A stretch of DNA of 64,000 nucleotides from Gemmatimonadaceae bacterium (GCA_036496605.1 DASXKV010000001.1:31957-95956), one strand, 5' to 3'; shown: positions 9,741 through 18,801, counted from the stretch's first letter. The notes: generated by a model from the sequence alone, not told the origin. A program made the numbers and translations.

Positions 9741-10262
9741 ATGACCTCCGAGTCAGAGGATTCCCGTAAGACGTCTCGCGTCGCTCTTCGTGCGGCGATC
9801 TTCATCGTACTGATGCCGGGCGCGATCGGAGGATGGATTCCGTATCTCATCGCTGGCGGCCATTCCCGAATTCCGGTGTGGACGGCGGACCGAGTGCTCG
9901 GCGTCGTGCTTTTCGTTGTCGGTTGGTCGATTCTTCTGTGGTGCACGTTCGAGTTCGTTCAACGCGGACGCGGAACGCCGTCGCCGAACAGCGCTCCGGT
10001 GGAGTTGGTGACGACCGGACTCTTTTGCTTCGTTCGGAACCCGATGTACGTCGGCGTCGTGACGGCCATCTCCGGCATCGCGCTCGCGAGGCATTCCTGG
10101 AGCGCCGGCGTCTACGGAGCGACGGTCGCCGTGGCCTTCCATCTGCGGGTCGTCCTGTACGAGGAGCCCCGCCTAACGCGCGAGTTCGGCGACGCATACC
10201 TGACCTACCGGGAACGCGTAAACCGGTGGATTCCCGGCCCTGGAAGTCGAAACCCCTCCTGA
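9741..10262 (+). CDS. Isoprenylcysteine carboxyl methyltransferase-like (ICMT/PEMT) membrane protein
   Basis: 173 residues from ATG 9741. Four hydrophobic segments; the hallmark C-terminal half has the motif FVRNPMYVGVV and the closing region EEPRLTREFGDAYLTYRERV, which in this family form the S-adenosylmethionine-binding pocket. Bacterial members methylate lipids or prenyl-type substrates, but specific substrates are rarely known. The frame is open further upstream, but the ATG gives the expected length and a short cytoplasmic N-terminus. It is separated from larE by 55 bp on the same strand. Confidence 0.88.
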   Translation: MTSESEDSRKTSRVALRAAIFIVLMPGAIGGWIPYLIAGGHSRIPVWTADRVLGVVLFVVGWSILLWCTFEFVQRGRGTPSPNSAPVELVTTGLFCFVRNPMYVGVVTAISGIALARHSWSAGVYGATVAVAFHLRVVLYEEPRLTREFGDAYLTYRERVNRWIPGPGSRNPS

Positions 10263-10317
10263 GGCCGGCCGAAGGTGCGACCCTGCCAGGATTTTCGCGC
10301 GCCACTACGTTTCGAGG

Positions 10318-11208
10318 ATGCAGCCAGTAGAGCTAGGGTCAAACGACGCCGAGCTTCGTGACAAGGAGCAGCGTCTCATCGAGTGGCTCCGTGCGCGCGG
10401 ATCCGTTCTCATCGGATTCAGCGGCGGTGTGGACTCGGCATATCTCGCATGCGTTGCGGTTGACGCACTCGGGAGCGAGCGGACGCTGGCCGTCATCGGA
10501 CGAAGCGCTTCGTACCCGGCAGCACAGTGGGCGGCCGCGCGCGACGTGGCACGTCGATTTGGCGTCCCCATCCTCGAAGTCGACACCGACGAGCTGGCGG
10601 ATCCACGCTACGCCGCGAATTCGACGAACCGATGCTACTTCTGCAAGAGCGAGCTCTGGTCACGGCTCGCGCCGATTGCGAGGGAGTACGCGCTCGCCTG
10701 CGTGATCGACGGCAGTAACGCCGACGATCTGGCCGACTACCGGCCGGGTTCGCGCGCCGCTGCGGAGTGGGCAGTCGCGTCGCCCCTTGCATCGTTAGGC
10801 TTCACGAAGAGCGACATTCGCGCGTTATCGCGACAACGAGGCATACCGACGTGGCGCCAACCGTCCGCGCCGTGTCTGTCGTCTCGCATCCCCTACGGTA
10901 CGGCGGTGACTCGGGAGCGGCTCCGGCGTATCGAGTCGGCGGAGGCCGCGTTGCGGGCGCTCGGCATCGACGGCGACCTGCGGGTCCGGTTTCATGGTGA
11001 GCTGGCGCGAATCGAGCTCCCACCTAACGAGGTAGGTCATTGGCTCGTGCCGGAGGCGGCGGCGCGGATCCGCGACGCCGTTCTCGACGCGGGTTTCGCT
11101 CGCGTCACCGTCGACGTCCGTGGATTTCGGTCGGGATCGCTCAACGTTCTCGGTGGCATCGTTGCCGACGCGGAGCCTAACGATTCACGTGAAGCTCCGG
11201 CCGCGTGA
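10318..11208 (+). CDS. larE: ATP-dependent sacrificial sulfur transferase LarE
   Basis: 296 residues. A PP-loop, FSGGVDSAY, lies at about 33-41; NRCYFCKSELW marks the LarE branch of the PP-loop family, and the later PCLSSRIPYG includes the cysteine position that donates sulfur in Lactobacillus LarE. LarE adenylates the nicotinate-derived LarB product and transfers sulfur to it, one step in making the nickel-pincer cofactor of lactate racemase-type enzymes. No larA, larB or larC is seen in this window. The last codons overlap the start of the next small ORF (GTGA), suggesting translational coupling. Confidence 0.9.
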   Translation: MQPVELGSNDAELRDKEQRLIEWLRARGSVLIGFSGGVDSAYLACVAVDALGSERTLAVIGRSASYPAAQWAAARDVARRFGVPILEVDTDELADPRYAANSTNRCYFCKSELWSRLAPIAREYALACVIDGSNADDLADYRPGSRAAAEWAVASPLASLGFTKSDIRALSRQRGIPTWRQPSAPCLSSRIPYGTAVTRERLRRIESAEAALRALGIDGDLRVRFHGELARIELPPNEVGHWLVPEAAARIRDAVLDAGFARVTVDVRGFRSGSLNVLGGIVADAEPNDSREAPAA

Positions 11209-11450
11209 CGACGCGCTCGCACGAAGGACTCGAGAACGCGCTGCGTGAGCTTGGACTCCGCTGTCGCGTCGAAACATTCGACGGCCTCGCCGTTGCGATC
11301 CCTGAGATGGGTGAGCGAAGCTTCGAGCGCGACGACATCCGGCGGCGCGCCATCGAGCTTGCCCGGTCTCACGGATTCTCACATCTCGCCGTAGAGTTGC
11401 GCAACTCCGAGCACGCCGACCCGAATCGTGCGCCTTTTTCTGGCGATTAA
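11205..11450 (+). CDS. Small conserved-looking hypothetical protein between larE and thpR
   Basis: 81 residues, GTG start within the larE stop (GTGA) and a 23-bp overlap with the downstream thpR. Sequence is mixed alpha/beta-like with no membrane segment, signal or known motif. The tight overlaps on both sides and the exact fit into the gap argue that it is translated, but no family is recognised. The C-terminal half (RAIELARSHGFSHLAVEL) could be a helix-strand element. It could also be a fragment of a larger larE-associated domain. Confidence 0.6.
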   Translation: MTTRSHEGLENALRELGLRCRVETFDGLAVAIPEMGERSFERDDIRRRAIELARSHGFSHLAVELRNSEHADPNRAPFSGD

Positions 11451-11991
11451 CTTCGCGCCCGAAGTCCGTCGAGCGATTGCCGAGGCGTCGGCGCCGCTTC
11501 GTGCCCTCGCGCCGGATCTCTCATGGATCAGGGAGCCGCAGCTCCATCTCACGGTCAAATTTCTCGGTGAACAGTCAGACGAACTGGCACCGCAGATCGC
11601 CGCGGCGTTGAATACGGTGGCCGCGCGTAATCGCGCCGTGGAGGTCGAAATCGGCGGAGTCGGCGCATTCCCGAACTTTCGACGTCCCCGCGTCGTATGG
11701 ATCGGGGTGAGTCCGGAACCGAAGCTGGAGCTGCTTCACCATGACGTCGAGTCGGCGTGCGAGTCTCTCGGACTGCCGCTCGATGGCAAGCCTTTTCGTC
11801 CACATCTCACGCTGGCGCGGGTGAAGCCTCGGGCGGCGAATCGCGAAGCGATGCGCAATCTGGCGCGCGCGGCGAAGACCGTTTCGTTTGTAGAGGAAGT
11901 TGTCATCACGTCGATCGACCTCATGGAGAGTGAGCTAACGACGGTGGGCTCGCGCTATCGCCTGCTCTCGTCGTCGCCACTGAAATACTGA
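11428..11991 (+). CDS. thpR: RNA 2',3'-cyclic phosphodiesterase (2H family)
   Basis: 187 residues with the two catalytic HxTx motifs of the 2H phosphoesterase fold, HLTVKFLG (near 39) and HLTLARVK (near 126). ThpR/LigT proteins hydrolyse 2',3'-cyclic phosphate ends of RNA, opening them to 2'-phosphates, and can act in reverse as tRNA ligases in vitro. Family members are usually 175-190 residues. GTG start; the stop TGA shares its A with the next ATG. Confidence 0.93.
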   Translation: MRLFLAINFAPEVRRAIAEASAPLRALAPDLSWIREPQLHLTVKFLGEQSDELAPQIAAALNTVAARNRAVEVEIGGVGAFPNFRRPRVVWIGVSPEPKLELLHHDVESACESLGLPLDGKPFRPHLTLARVKPRAANREAMRNLARAAKTVSFVEEVVITSIDLMESELTTVGSRYRLLSSSPLKY

Positions 11992-12650
11992 TGCGAATGG
12001 GTTGCCTGTCGCGGTTGGGATGTCTCGCGCTCGTCGTTATCATCGCGCTGATCGCGTGGCTCACCAGCGATCGCTGGCTGCCCCGAATTACTGGCCACAC
12101 GGCGACGTCCGCCGCATCAGGCCCGGTGTGGGAACCACTCACCGCACAAGGTGCCCAGCGAACGCGCCAGTTGTTGGCGCGACTGAGTCAGCCCACCGGT
12201 CCCGTGTTCGGGAATCTCTCCGGCGGCGATGTCGCGTCGTACGTCTACCAATCGCTATCCAAGCAGTTGCCACCATCGGCCGACAGCATCGAAGCGGCCG
12301 TCATCGGGGACCGGCTGTATATCCGGGCGTCGGTACAATTGCAGGATCTCGGTGGCACGTCCGTGCTTGGCCCACTCGCGGCGATGCTCGGCGACCGAGA
12401 GCGAATGCAGTTCGGCGGGACATTCCACGTGGTTCGGCCGCAGCTCGCCGAGTACGAGGTGAAAGACATCAGGATTCGTGATCTCAGCATTCCGACGACG
12501 ATGATTCCGCGCGTGCTACGTCAGAGCGAACGCGGGTCCCGTCCAGAGGGACTCTCACCAGACGGGCTACCGATCGTGGTTCCGGCGTACCTGGGCGATG
12601 TACGGATCGCCAACGGCAGCGTGACGCTCTACAAGACGGTGCCGCAATGA
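11991..12650 (+). CDS. Exported or membrane-anchored protein of unknown function
   Basis: 219 residues. The N-terminus MRMGCLSRLGCLALVVIIAL is a signal-anchor with a hydrophobic run (about 11-25) and two cysteines. The rest is soluble and predicted extracytoplasmic, with alternating polar and hydrophobic stretches such as DRLYIRASVQLQDL that suggest beta structure. I recognise no family. The ATG overlaps the thpR stop, placing the gene in the larE-thpR transcription unit. Confidence 0.8.
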   Translation: MRMGCLSRLGCLALVVIIALIAWLTSDRWLPRITGHTATSAASGPVWEPLTAQGAQRTRQLLARLSQPTGPVFGNLSGGDVASYVYQSLSKQLPPSADSIEAAVIGDRLYIRASVQLQDLGGTSVLGPLAAMLGDRERMQFGGTFHVVRPQLAEYEVKDIRIRDLSIPTTMIPRVLRQSERGSRPEGLSPDGLPIVVPAYLGDVRIANGSVTLYKTVPQ

Positions 12651-12777
12651 GACACGGGTGCCTTCTCGCGTTGCGCGTCCTTTACCGCCGCCTAGCTTTC
12701 CGCGGCAGCATGGACTCGTCTATGGAAAGCCGCGTGTGCCAACAGCACGCCGTCGGCGTCGCGTCGAGGAGCGTCTC

Positions 12778-14145
12778 GTGAGGCGCATTCTCATCGTCGA
12801 CGACGAGCAGGGTATTCGCGCGGCCCTCGGACAACTGCTGGAATTCGAGGGCTACGAAGTGCACGCCGTCGCGAATGCCGTCGACGGAATAAGCGAATAC
12901 GCAAAGTGGAAACCACATCTCGTCTTCCTCGACGTGAAGATGGCGGGAATCGACGGGCTCGAGGCGTTGCGGCGCATCAAGGAGCACGACCCCGGCGCGA
13001 TCATCGTCATGATCAGCGGCCATGCAACGATCCAGACGGCGGTCGAAGCGACGCAGCTCGGAGCGTACGACATACTCGAGAAACCGCTCGACACCGACCG
13101 CATTCTCGTCACGCTACGCAATTCGCTGCAGCATCTGGATCTCCACGAAGAGAATGCGCGTCTGCGCGAGACGATCGAATCGCGCTACGAGATCGTCGGT
13201 CGATCGTATGCGATTCGCGCCGTGATCGACAAGATCGAACGGGTTGCGAAATCGCCGGCGCGGGTGCTCATCTCGGGAGAGAATGGCACGGGCAAGGAAC
13301 TTGTGGCGCGTGCGATCCATCGGCAGTCGCAGCGCGCCGACGGACCGTTCGTCGAGGTCAACTGCGCCGCGATTCCGAGCGAGCTGATCGAGAGCGAGCT
13401 GTTCGGTCATATGAAGGGTTCATTCACGGGTGCGGTGCAGGATCGCGCGGGCAAATTCGAGCAGGCCGATGGGGGCACGCTCTTTCTCGACGAAGTGGGC
13501 GACATGAGCCTGGCAGCACAGGCAAAGGTTCTGCGTGTTCTGCAGGATGGCGTCGTGACACGTATCGGCGGCTCCAAACCGACGCAGGTTGACGTGCGCG
13601 TGCTCGCGGCAACGAACAAGCGGCTCGAGGAAGAGATCGCGGACGGTCGGTTCCGTGAAGATCTGTTCTATCGGTTGAATGTCGTGCCGATCAATGTGCC
13701 TCCGCTCCGTGAGCGGAGGGAGGACATCCCATTGCTCGTCATTCATTTTCTCAACCAGCTGACCGAGCGTGAGGGGGTCGCGCCGCGCACGATCGCGACG
13801 GAGTCGATCGACCGGCTGCAGCAGCTCGATTGGCCGGGGAACGTCCGTGAACTGCGGAATACGATTGAGCGGTTGCTCATTCTGGCGAGCGGGCCGCGAA
13901 TTACCGGCGACGACGTGGCGCGATTGGTCGGCCAGCGCGATCCGGAGCAGGCAGGTCTCGGATCGTTGCTGGAGTGCAAGACGTTCGAGGAGTTCAAGCA
14001 CGCCGCGGAGCGTGCTTTCCTTCTTGCCAAGCTCCGCACCTTCGACTGGAATGTCTCGGAGACGGCCCGGGCCCTGGATATGCCGCGCTCCAACCTGTAC
14101 AAGAAAATCGAGCGGTATCGCCTAACGCGAGAGACAGCGGCGTGA
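12778..14145 (+). CDS. NtrC-family sigma-54-dependent response regulator
   Basis: 455 residues from GTG 12778, which has a GAGGAG ribosome site 6 nt upstream; open frame further upstream is not protein-like. Receiver domain about 1-120 with acidic pocket near residue 8, phospho-acceptor Asp in FLDVKMAG and the conserved Lys in EKPLD. AAA+ domain about 145-375 with Walker A GENGTGKE, the sigma-54 contact loop GSFTGA (canonical GAFTGA) and FLDEVGDM Walker B. A Fis-type helix-turn-helix closes the protein (WNVSETARALDMPRSNLYKK). It should activate sigma-54 promoters when phosphorylated; no cognate kinase lies next to it. The following small membrane gene may be a target or simply co-transcribed. 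Confidence 0.93.
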   Translation: MRRILIVDDEQGIRAALGQLLEFEGYEVHAVANAVDGISEYAKWKPHLVFLDVKMAGIDGLEALRRIKEHDPGAIIVMISGHATIQTAVEATQLGAYDILEKPLDTDRILVTLRNSLQHLDLHEENARLRETIESRYEIVGRSYAIRAVIDKIERVAKSPARVLISGENGTGKELVARAIHRQSQRADGPFVEVNCAAIPSELIESELFGHMKGSFTGAVQDRAGKFEQADGGTLFLDEVGDMSLAAQAKVLRVLQDGVVTRIGGSKPTQVDVRVLAATNKRLEEEIADGRFREDLFYRLNVVPINVPPLRERREDIPLLVIHFLNQLTEREGVAPRTIATESIDRLQQLDWPGNVRELRNTIERLLILASGPRITGDDVARLVGQRDPEQAGLGSLLECKTFEEFKHAAERAFLLAKLRTFDWNVSETARALDMPRSNLYKKIERYRLTRETAA

Positions 14146-14167
14146 CCGCGCTGAGAGGATTCTGACG

Positions 14168-14626
14168 ATGGCCGAGCGCGACTGGGCGAAGGAGATGCAG
14201 AAGATCGATCGGCAGCTCGAATCGATCTCCGACGAAGCACTGTTCCCGACGAAGACGGGTTCGGCGAAAGGACCGAAAGCGGCCGCGACGAAGGCGGAGA
14301 ATCTCGAGAAGCAGCGAACGACGAGCACGTTCGGCGTACTCTTGCGCCTGCTCCTCTCCGTCGCCTTGGGCGTCGGTATTTACTTCTGGCCGTATGATGC
14401 CCGATGCGGCTTCGGACTCTTCGGCTATCTTGCCGCTGTCGGCGTTGTCACCGCGAGCGGCATCTGGAGCGCGGTCTGGACCTGGCGTCATCGCTCCGCG
14501 CGCGGCCACATGTTGTCGTTGCTGCTCGTGCTCTGGGGCGCGACGCTTGGCGCGATGGAGATACTTCCGCGTATCGGCTACGCGAAAACCGACGCGCTGC
14601 ACCCGGCGACCTGGACGTGTAAATGA
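14168..14626 (+). CDS. Small membrane protein of unknown function
   Basis: 152 residues. A charged cytoplasmic-looking N-terminus (about 1-55, Lys/Ala-rich, probably helical) precedes three hydrophobic segments (about 57-76, 83-104, 113-132). Several tryptophans and a short C-terminus follow. No family recognised. It begins 22 nt after the NtrC-type regulator stop on the same strand, so the two may be co-transcribed. A low-complexity repeat starts right after its stop codon. Confidence 0.75.
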   Translation: MAERDWAKEMQKIDRQLESISDEALFPTKTGSAKGPKAAATKAENLEKQRTTSTFGVLLRLLLSVALGVGIYFWPYDARCGFGLFGYLAAVGVVTASGIWSAVWTWRHRSARGHMLSLLLVLWGATLGAMEILPRIGYAKTDALHPATWTCK

Positions 14627-14745
14627 GGGGCTAGGGGATAGACAATAGGGGCTAGGGGCTAGGGCCTAGAGAAAAGGCTAGGGCGAGAGAATACGGGCTA
14701 GGTTTCCCCTAGGCTCGAGCCCCTGACGCCTAGCTCCACTTGAGG
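14627..14745. repeat. Intergenic low-complexity inverted repeat, GGGGCTA unit
   Basis: The left part (about 14628-14670) consists of degenerate copies of GGGGCTA; the right part (about 14704-14741) carries the complementary CCCTAG/CCTAGC blocks. The arms could fold into a long imperfect hairpin. It fills the gap between the small membrane gene and the aldehyde dehydrogenase gene and contains no ORF. Confidence 0.75.
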
Positions 14746-14767
14746 GAACTCTAATTATCGACGCTTC

Positions 14768-16267
14768 ATGACCGACTTCAAGAACTTCATCGGCGGTAAG
14801 TGGGTTGCCCCTTCGACGGGCGAATATTTCGAAAATGTGAATCCTGCCGATCGCGGGGACACGATCGGCCGCTTTCCGCTCTCGGGTGAACACGACGTTG
14901 TACGCGCGGTGCAGTCGGCCAAGTGCGGCTTCGACGTCTGGAAAAAAACGCCAGCGCCGGCGCGCGGTGACGTGCTCCGTCGCGTTGGCGACATCCTCAC
15001 GCGTCGAAAGGACGAGATCGCGGATCTGATGACGCGCGAGATGGGGAAGCCGCTCGCCGAGACGCGGGGTGACGTGCAGGAAGGCATCGACACGGCGTAT
15101 TACGCCGCGTCGGAGGGGCGGCGTCTCTTTGGTCACACGGTGCCGAGCGAGCTCCGAAACAAGTGGGCGATGAGCTACCGGCGTCCAATCGGAATCTGCG
15201 GTATCGTGACGCCGTTCAACTTTCCGATGGCGATCCCCACGTGGAAAATGTTCCCCGCTCTGTTGTGCGGCAACGCGTGCATCTTCAAACCCGCCGAAGA
15301 CGTTCCGCACACCGGGGCCATACTCGTGGAAGTTTTCCTCGAGGCGGGACTTCCGCCGGAAGTCATTCAGCTCGTTCATGGCGTGGGCGAAACCGTTGGC
15401 GCCGCGATCGTGTCTCACCCGGAGATCCCCGTGATTTCGTTCACGGGTTCAACCGAGACGGGGCGCATCGTCGGCGAGGTCTGTGGTCGCATGCACAAGC
15501 GACTCTCGCTGGAGATGGGTGGGAAGAACGCCATGATCGTGCTCGACGACGCGGACGCCGATCTTGCACTCGAGGGCGTGCTTTGGGGCGCATTCGGAAC
15601 GACCGGCCAGAGGTGCACCGCAACGAGTCGATTGATTCTTCAGCGCGGTATCCACGATCACTTCCTCGGGCAGCTCATCGATCGTACGCGTTCGCTCAAG
15701 CTTGGCGATGGACGGAAGAAAGGCACGGACGTTGGTCCACTAGTGAACGAAGGAGCACGCACGAAGGTCGAGCGGTACGTCGACATCGGGCAGGCCGACG
15801 GCGCGGATCTGCTCTGCGGGGGACGGCGGCCGCCGGGCAAGGAATTCGAGAAGGGTTTCTACTTCGAGCCGACGATCTTTGGCCGCGTCGAAGCAGGCAC
15901 ACGACTCGAGCAGGAAGAGATCTTCGGTCCTGTGCTCTCGGTCGTCCGCGTCGACTCAGCGGACGAGGCGTTCGCAATCAATAATGACGTGAAATACGGA
16001 CTATCCTCGTCTCTCTATACGCGGGATGTTGGTCTCGCCTTTCGAGCATTGAATGAGCTCGACAACGGTATCACCTACGTGAACGCGCCGACGATTGGCG
16101 CCGAGGCACATCTGCCATTCGGCGGCGTAAAACAGACGGGTAACGGGCATCGTGAGGGCGGCTGGGCAGTCTACGAGTTCTACTCTGAGACGAAGGTCGG
16201 ATACGTGGATTTCTCGGGATCGCTGCAACGCGCTCAGATCGACAACTATCTTGGGACGCCGGACTAA
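14768..16267 (+). CDS. NAD(P)-dependent aldehyde dehydrogenase family protein
   Basis: 499 residues, full length for the family. The Rossmann/catalytic core shows TPFNFPMA (Asn of the oxyanion hole), the FTGSTETG cofactor loop, the catalytic Glu in LEMGGKN and the catalytic Cys in GQRCTATSRL (near 283), with the closing EEIFGPVLSV motif. These enzymes oxidise aldehydes to acids. The sequence style is near semialdehyde dehydrogenases (succinate, 2-aminoadipate or ketoglutarate semialdehyde types), but the substrate cannot be fixed from sequence. ATG at 14768 follows the GGGGCTA repeat; the gene looks monocistronic. Confidence 0.9.
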   Translation: MTDFKNFIGGKWVAPSTGEYFENVNPADRGDTIGRFPLSGEHDVVRAVQSAKCGFDVWKKTPAPARGDVLRRVGDILTRRKDEIADLMTREMGKPLAETRGDVQEGIDTAYYAASEGRRLFGHTVPSELRNKWAMSYRRPIGICGIVTPFNFPMAIPTWKMFPALLCGNACIFKPAEDVPHTGAILVEVFLEAGLPPEVIQLVHGVGETVGAAIVSHPEIPVISFTGSTETGRIVGEVCGRMHKRLSLEMGGKNAMIVLDDADADLALEGVLWGAFGTTGQRCTATSRLILQRGIHDHFLGQLIDRTRSLKLGDGRKKGTDVGPLVNEGARTKVERYVDIGQADGADLLCGGRRPPGKEFEKGFYFEPTIFGRVEAGTRLEQEEIFGPVLSVVRVDSADEAFAINNDVKYGLSSSLYTRDVGLAFRALNELDNGITYVNAPTIGAEAHLPFGGVKQTGNGHREGGWAVYEFYSETKVGYVDFSGSLQRAQIDNYLGTPD

Positions 16268-16429
16268 CTTAGGTGGATGGCCTATTCTTGCGTCCGTTTA
16301 CTCACCGTCGTTAATTCCTGCAGGGGACGGTCGTCTGTCTGATAGCCGGCGACGTCTCGCGTCTCACAGCGCCGAGGTCGCTCGGCCTCGTCGTGTGAGA
16401 ATCAGGAGTTGTTCCGTCGTCGCATACGC

Positions 16430-17212
16430 ATGAGCGAGCCTGCAGGATCCCTCCCGTCATTGACGCCCGCCCGGGCGATCACAGCCGAACAACGCGTCGG
16501 TGCCCTGCGCAGCGTGAATCGTGGCGCCGGACCGTTGTCGTTCCTGTGGGAGTGGGCGAAGATCCTGTTCGTCTCGGTGGTACTCTTCTTCTTCCTCCGC
16601 ACATTCTTCGTCGAAGCGTTCAAGATCCCGAGCGGCAGCATGGAACGCACGCTCCTCGTCGGCGATTTTCTCCTCGTGAACAAACTGGCCTATGGAGCAG
16701 AAGTGCCATTCACGCACCGCCGATTGCCGAAATTGCGTGAGCCCCAGGATGGCGACGTGATCGTGTTCGAGTGGCCAGAGGACCCGACGAAGAATTTCGT
16801 GAAACGACTCGTTGGGCTACCGGACGACACACTCGAGATGCGCGACGGACAACTCATCCGAAATGGCCGCGGTCTCACCGAGCCGTACGTCCTGCACACA
16901 CAGCCCGACATCGATCCCGCGCCGGAGGATTTCCGCTGGCAGCGCGATTATCTCGTGAAGACTGCGAACGCAACCGTCGGGTACCATCCGTCACGAAATA
17001 ATTGGGGCCCGCTCGTCGTTCCGAAGGGAAATTACTTTGTCCTCGGTGACAATCGAGACAATTCCCTCGATAGTCGTTACTGGGGCTTCGTGGCCGATTC
17101 TTTAGTAAAGGGCCGGCCATTCGTGATTTACTACAGCTACGCTCCTGACAGTGTGGACTTCGCGTGGCTCACTCGCATTCGCTGGCAGCGCGTGGGTGAG
17201 CGAGTTCACTAG
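16430..17212 (+). CDS. lepB: Signal peptidase I
   Basis: About 260 residues from ATG 16430; a TTG at 16409 directly after an AGGAG is an alternative but sits too close to it. One membrane helix (about 45-65) anchors the protease facing the periplasm. The catalytic Ser is in IPSGSM and the catalytic Lys in VKRLVGLP; the GDNRDNSLDSR box is the family's last conserved motif. It removes signal peptides from exported proteins, for which there are many candidates in this window. The gene precedes the sigma factor by about 90 bp. Confidence 0.95.
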   Translation: MSEPAGSLPSLTPARAITAEQRVGALRSVNRGAGPLSFLWEWAKILFVSVVLFFFLRTFFVEAFKIPSGSMERTLLVGDFLLVNKLAYGAEVPFTHRRLPKLREPQDGDVIVFEWPEDPTKNFVKRLVGLPDDTLEMRDGQLIRNGRGLTEPYVLHTQPDIDPAPEDFRWQRDYLVKTANATVGYHPSRNNWGPLVVPKGNYFVLGDNRDNSLDSRYWGFVADSLVKGRPFVIYYSYAPDSVDFAWLTRIRWQRVGERVH

Positions 17213-17303
17213 ATAGATCGGTTCGTTCGTTACCCGGAACACCGTCGCAGCGTCTGCTGCCCGGACCCCTATTTTTGTTCCGCACCAAGGAGCAGCTGTC
17301 CTC

Positions 17304-18164
17304 ATGGCCGCGACCGGCAACCACAAGAAATCCTCGTACGAGGAAGGCTCGCTCGACCAGTATCTGCGGGACATCAGCGCCTATCCGCTGATCTCGCGGG
17401 ACGAGGAGGTCCGCCTGGCACAGCGCATTCGATTGGGCGATCAGGAGGCATTGGACAAGCTCGTCCGTTCGAATCTGCGCTTCGTCGTGTCGGTAGCGAA
17501 AAAGTATCAGAATCAGGGCGTCTCGCTTTCTGATTTGATCAACGAGGGGAACCTCGGTCTCATTCGCGCTGCGCACAAATTCGACGAGACGAAGGGGATC
17601 AAGTTCATCTCCTATGCGGTCTGGTGGATTCGTCAGGCAATTTTGCAGGCGTTGGCTGAGCAATCGCGCATCGTCCGGGTTCCGCTCAATCGTGCCGGCA
17701 CGCTTCACCGGATCGGCAAACGCGCGAACGCACTCCTTCAAGAGCTCGGCCGCGAGCCCACGCACGAGGAAATCGCGGACGGCATGGACATCACGGAGGA
17801 GGAAGTCGCGAAGACGATGTCGATCTCGCAGACGCATCTTTCTCTCGATGCTCCGATGACGCCGGGCGAGGATAACAAGCTCCTCGACTATCTTCCGGAC
17901 AATCTGAACCCCCCGCCTGACGAGCAGACCTTCGAGAAAGCGCTCACGGAGTCGATCGAGGAGGCGCTGTCGCACCTCAAGGAGCGCGAGTCGAAGATTC
18001 TCCGCTTGTACTTTGGCCTCGACGGAGAGGAGCCGATGACGCTCGAGCAGATTGGGTCGCTCCTCGGGATCACGCGCGAGCGCGTGAGGCAGATCAAGGA
18101 GAAGGCGTTGTCTCGGCTTCGACACGTGAGCCGCGCGCGAGCCCTGGAGAGCTATTTGGGCTGA
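17304..18164 (+). CDS. rpoD: Primary RNA polymerase sigma factor (short RpoD/SigA type)
   Basis: 286 residues. It has region 1.2, the region 2 core (EGNLGLIRAAHKFD, and YAVWWIRQAI for -10 recognition and melting), region 3, and region 4.2 with TLEQIGSLLGITRERVRQIK. Region 1.1 and the large non-conserved insert of proteobacterial RpoD are missing, as in the short primary sigma factors of Bacteroidota and relatives. It directs most housekeeping transcription. An alternative sigma of the same family cannot be fully excluded, but the sequence is close to the vegetative consensus. An AAGGAG ribosome site lies about 12 nt before the ATG. Confidence 0.9.
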   Translation: MAATGNHKKSSYEEGSLDQYLRDISAYPLISRDEEVRLAQRIRLGDQEALDKLVRSNLRFVVSVAKKYQNQGVSLSDLINEGNLGLIRAAHKFDETKGIKFISYAVWWIRQAILQALAEQSRIVRVPLNRAGTLHRIGKRANALLQELGREPTHEEIADGMDITEEEVAKTMSISQTHLSLDAPMTPGEDNKLLDYLPDNLNPPPDEQTFEKALTESIEEALSHLKERESKILRLYFGLDGEEPMTLEQIGSLLGITRERVRQIKEKALSRLRHVSRARALESYLG

Positions 18165-18300
18165 GGGGCTCGGGCCTAGGGGCATTAGGGGCTAGAGGGT
18201 AGGGGCTAAATGAAAGGCGCGTAGGGTCGCGGAATGCCTCGCGACCCTTGTTTATTTCCCTAGCCCTAACCCCTAGCCCCAGGCCTTAGCCCCTCGTTCC
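18165..18300. repeat. Intergenic low-complexity inverted repeat, GGGGCTA unit
   Basis: The left arm (about 18166-18209) has repeated GGGGCTA/TAGGGG units; the right arm (about 18258-18296) has the complementary CCCTAG/CCCCTAGCCC units. Between them GGGTCGCG and CGCGACCC form a further inner stem. It fills the whole gap between rpoD and yajQ, so yajQ has no visible ribosome site of its own. Confidence 0.8.
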
Positions 18301-18801
18301 ATGGCTCAAACCAGTTCCTTCGACGTCACCACGGGTGTCGACCTCCAGGAGGTCGACAATGCCGTGAACCAGGCGCAGAAAGAGATCGGGCAACGCTACG
18401 ACTTCAAAGGCTCGAAGGCGTCAATCGAATTCAAGCGCGCCGAGTCGATGCTCGTGCTCATCGCGGATGATGATTTCAAGATGCGCGCGCTCTTCGATGT
18501 GCTGCAGACGAAGCTGATCAAGCGCCAGGTGCCCGTGAAGAATCTCGATATCGGCGAGACGAAACCGGCAGGGGGCGACACGGTCCGGAAGGAGATCAAG
18601 CTCAAAACGGCGCTCGACTCCGAGACCGCGAAGAAGGTCGCAGCGGCAATCAAGGACGCGAAGCTCAAGAAGGTACAGGCTGCGATCCAGGGCGAGCAGG
18701 TGCGCATCTCGTCACCCTCGAGGGACGATCTCCAGGGCGCGATTCAACTCCTCAGGAGTCAGGATTTCGGAGTCGAGTTGAAGTTCGGAAACTATCGGTA
18801 G
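18301..18801 (+). CDS. yajQ: YajQ-family nucleotide-binding protein
   Basis: 166 residues, the typical family length, with two ferredoxin-like domains (about 1-90 and 91-166). Characteristic segments are the N-terminal SSFDVTTGVDLQEVDNAVNQ, the RYDFKGSKA motif and a C-terminal end in LLRSQDFGVELKFGNYR. Members bind nucleotides; one Xanthomonas homologue is reported to bind cyclic di-GMP and to work with a transcription factor. The ATG directly abuts the preceding repeat, with no clear Shine-Dalgarno. Confidence 0.93.
   Translation: MAQTSSFDVTTGVDLQEVDNAVNQAQKEIGQRYDFKGSKASIEFKRAESMLVLIADDDFKMRALFDVLQTKLIKRQVPVKNLDIGETKPAGGDTVRKEIKLKTALDSETAKKVAAAIKDAKLKKVQAAIQGEQVRISSPSRDDLQGAIQLLRSQDFGVELKFGNYR

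Noticed and set aside
9700..9775. tRNA-like stretch around the ICMT start (GTGCGAACCCATGACC)
   Set aside because: On the minus strand it mimics a T-arm and anticodon stem, but the T-loop is not TTCRANY and there is no acceptor or D-arm. It overlaps the start of a good protein gene.
17169..18185. Minus-strand frame opposite rpoD (338 residues)
   Set aside because: Antisense shadow of the sigma factor gene, with Leu/Arg/Asp bias and no domains.
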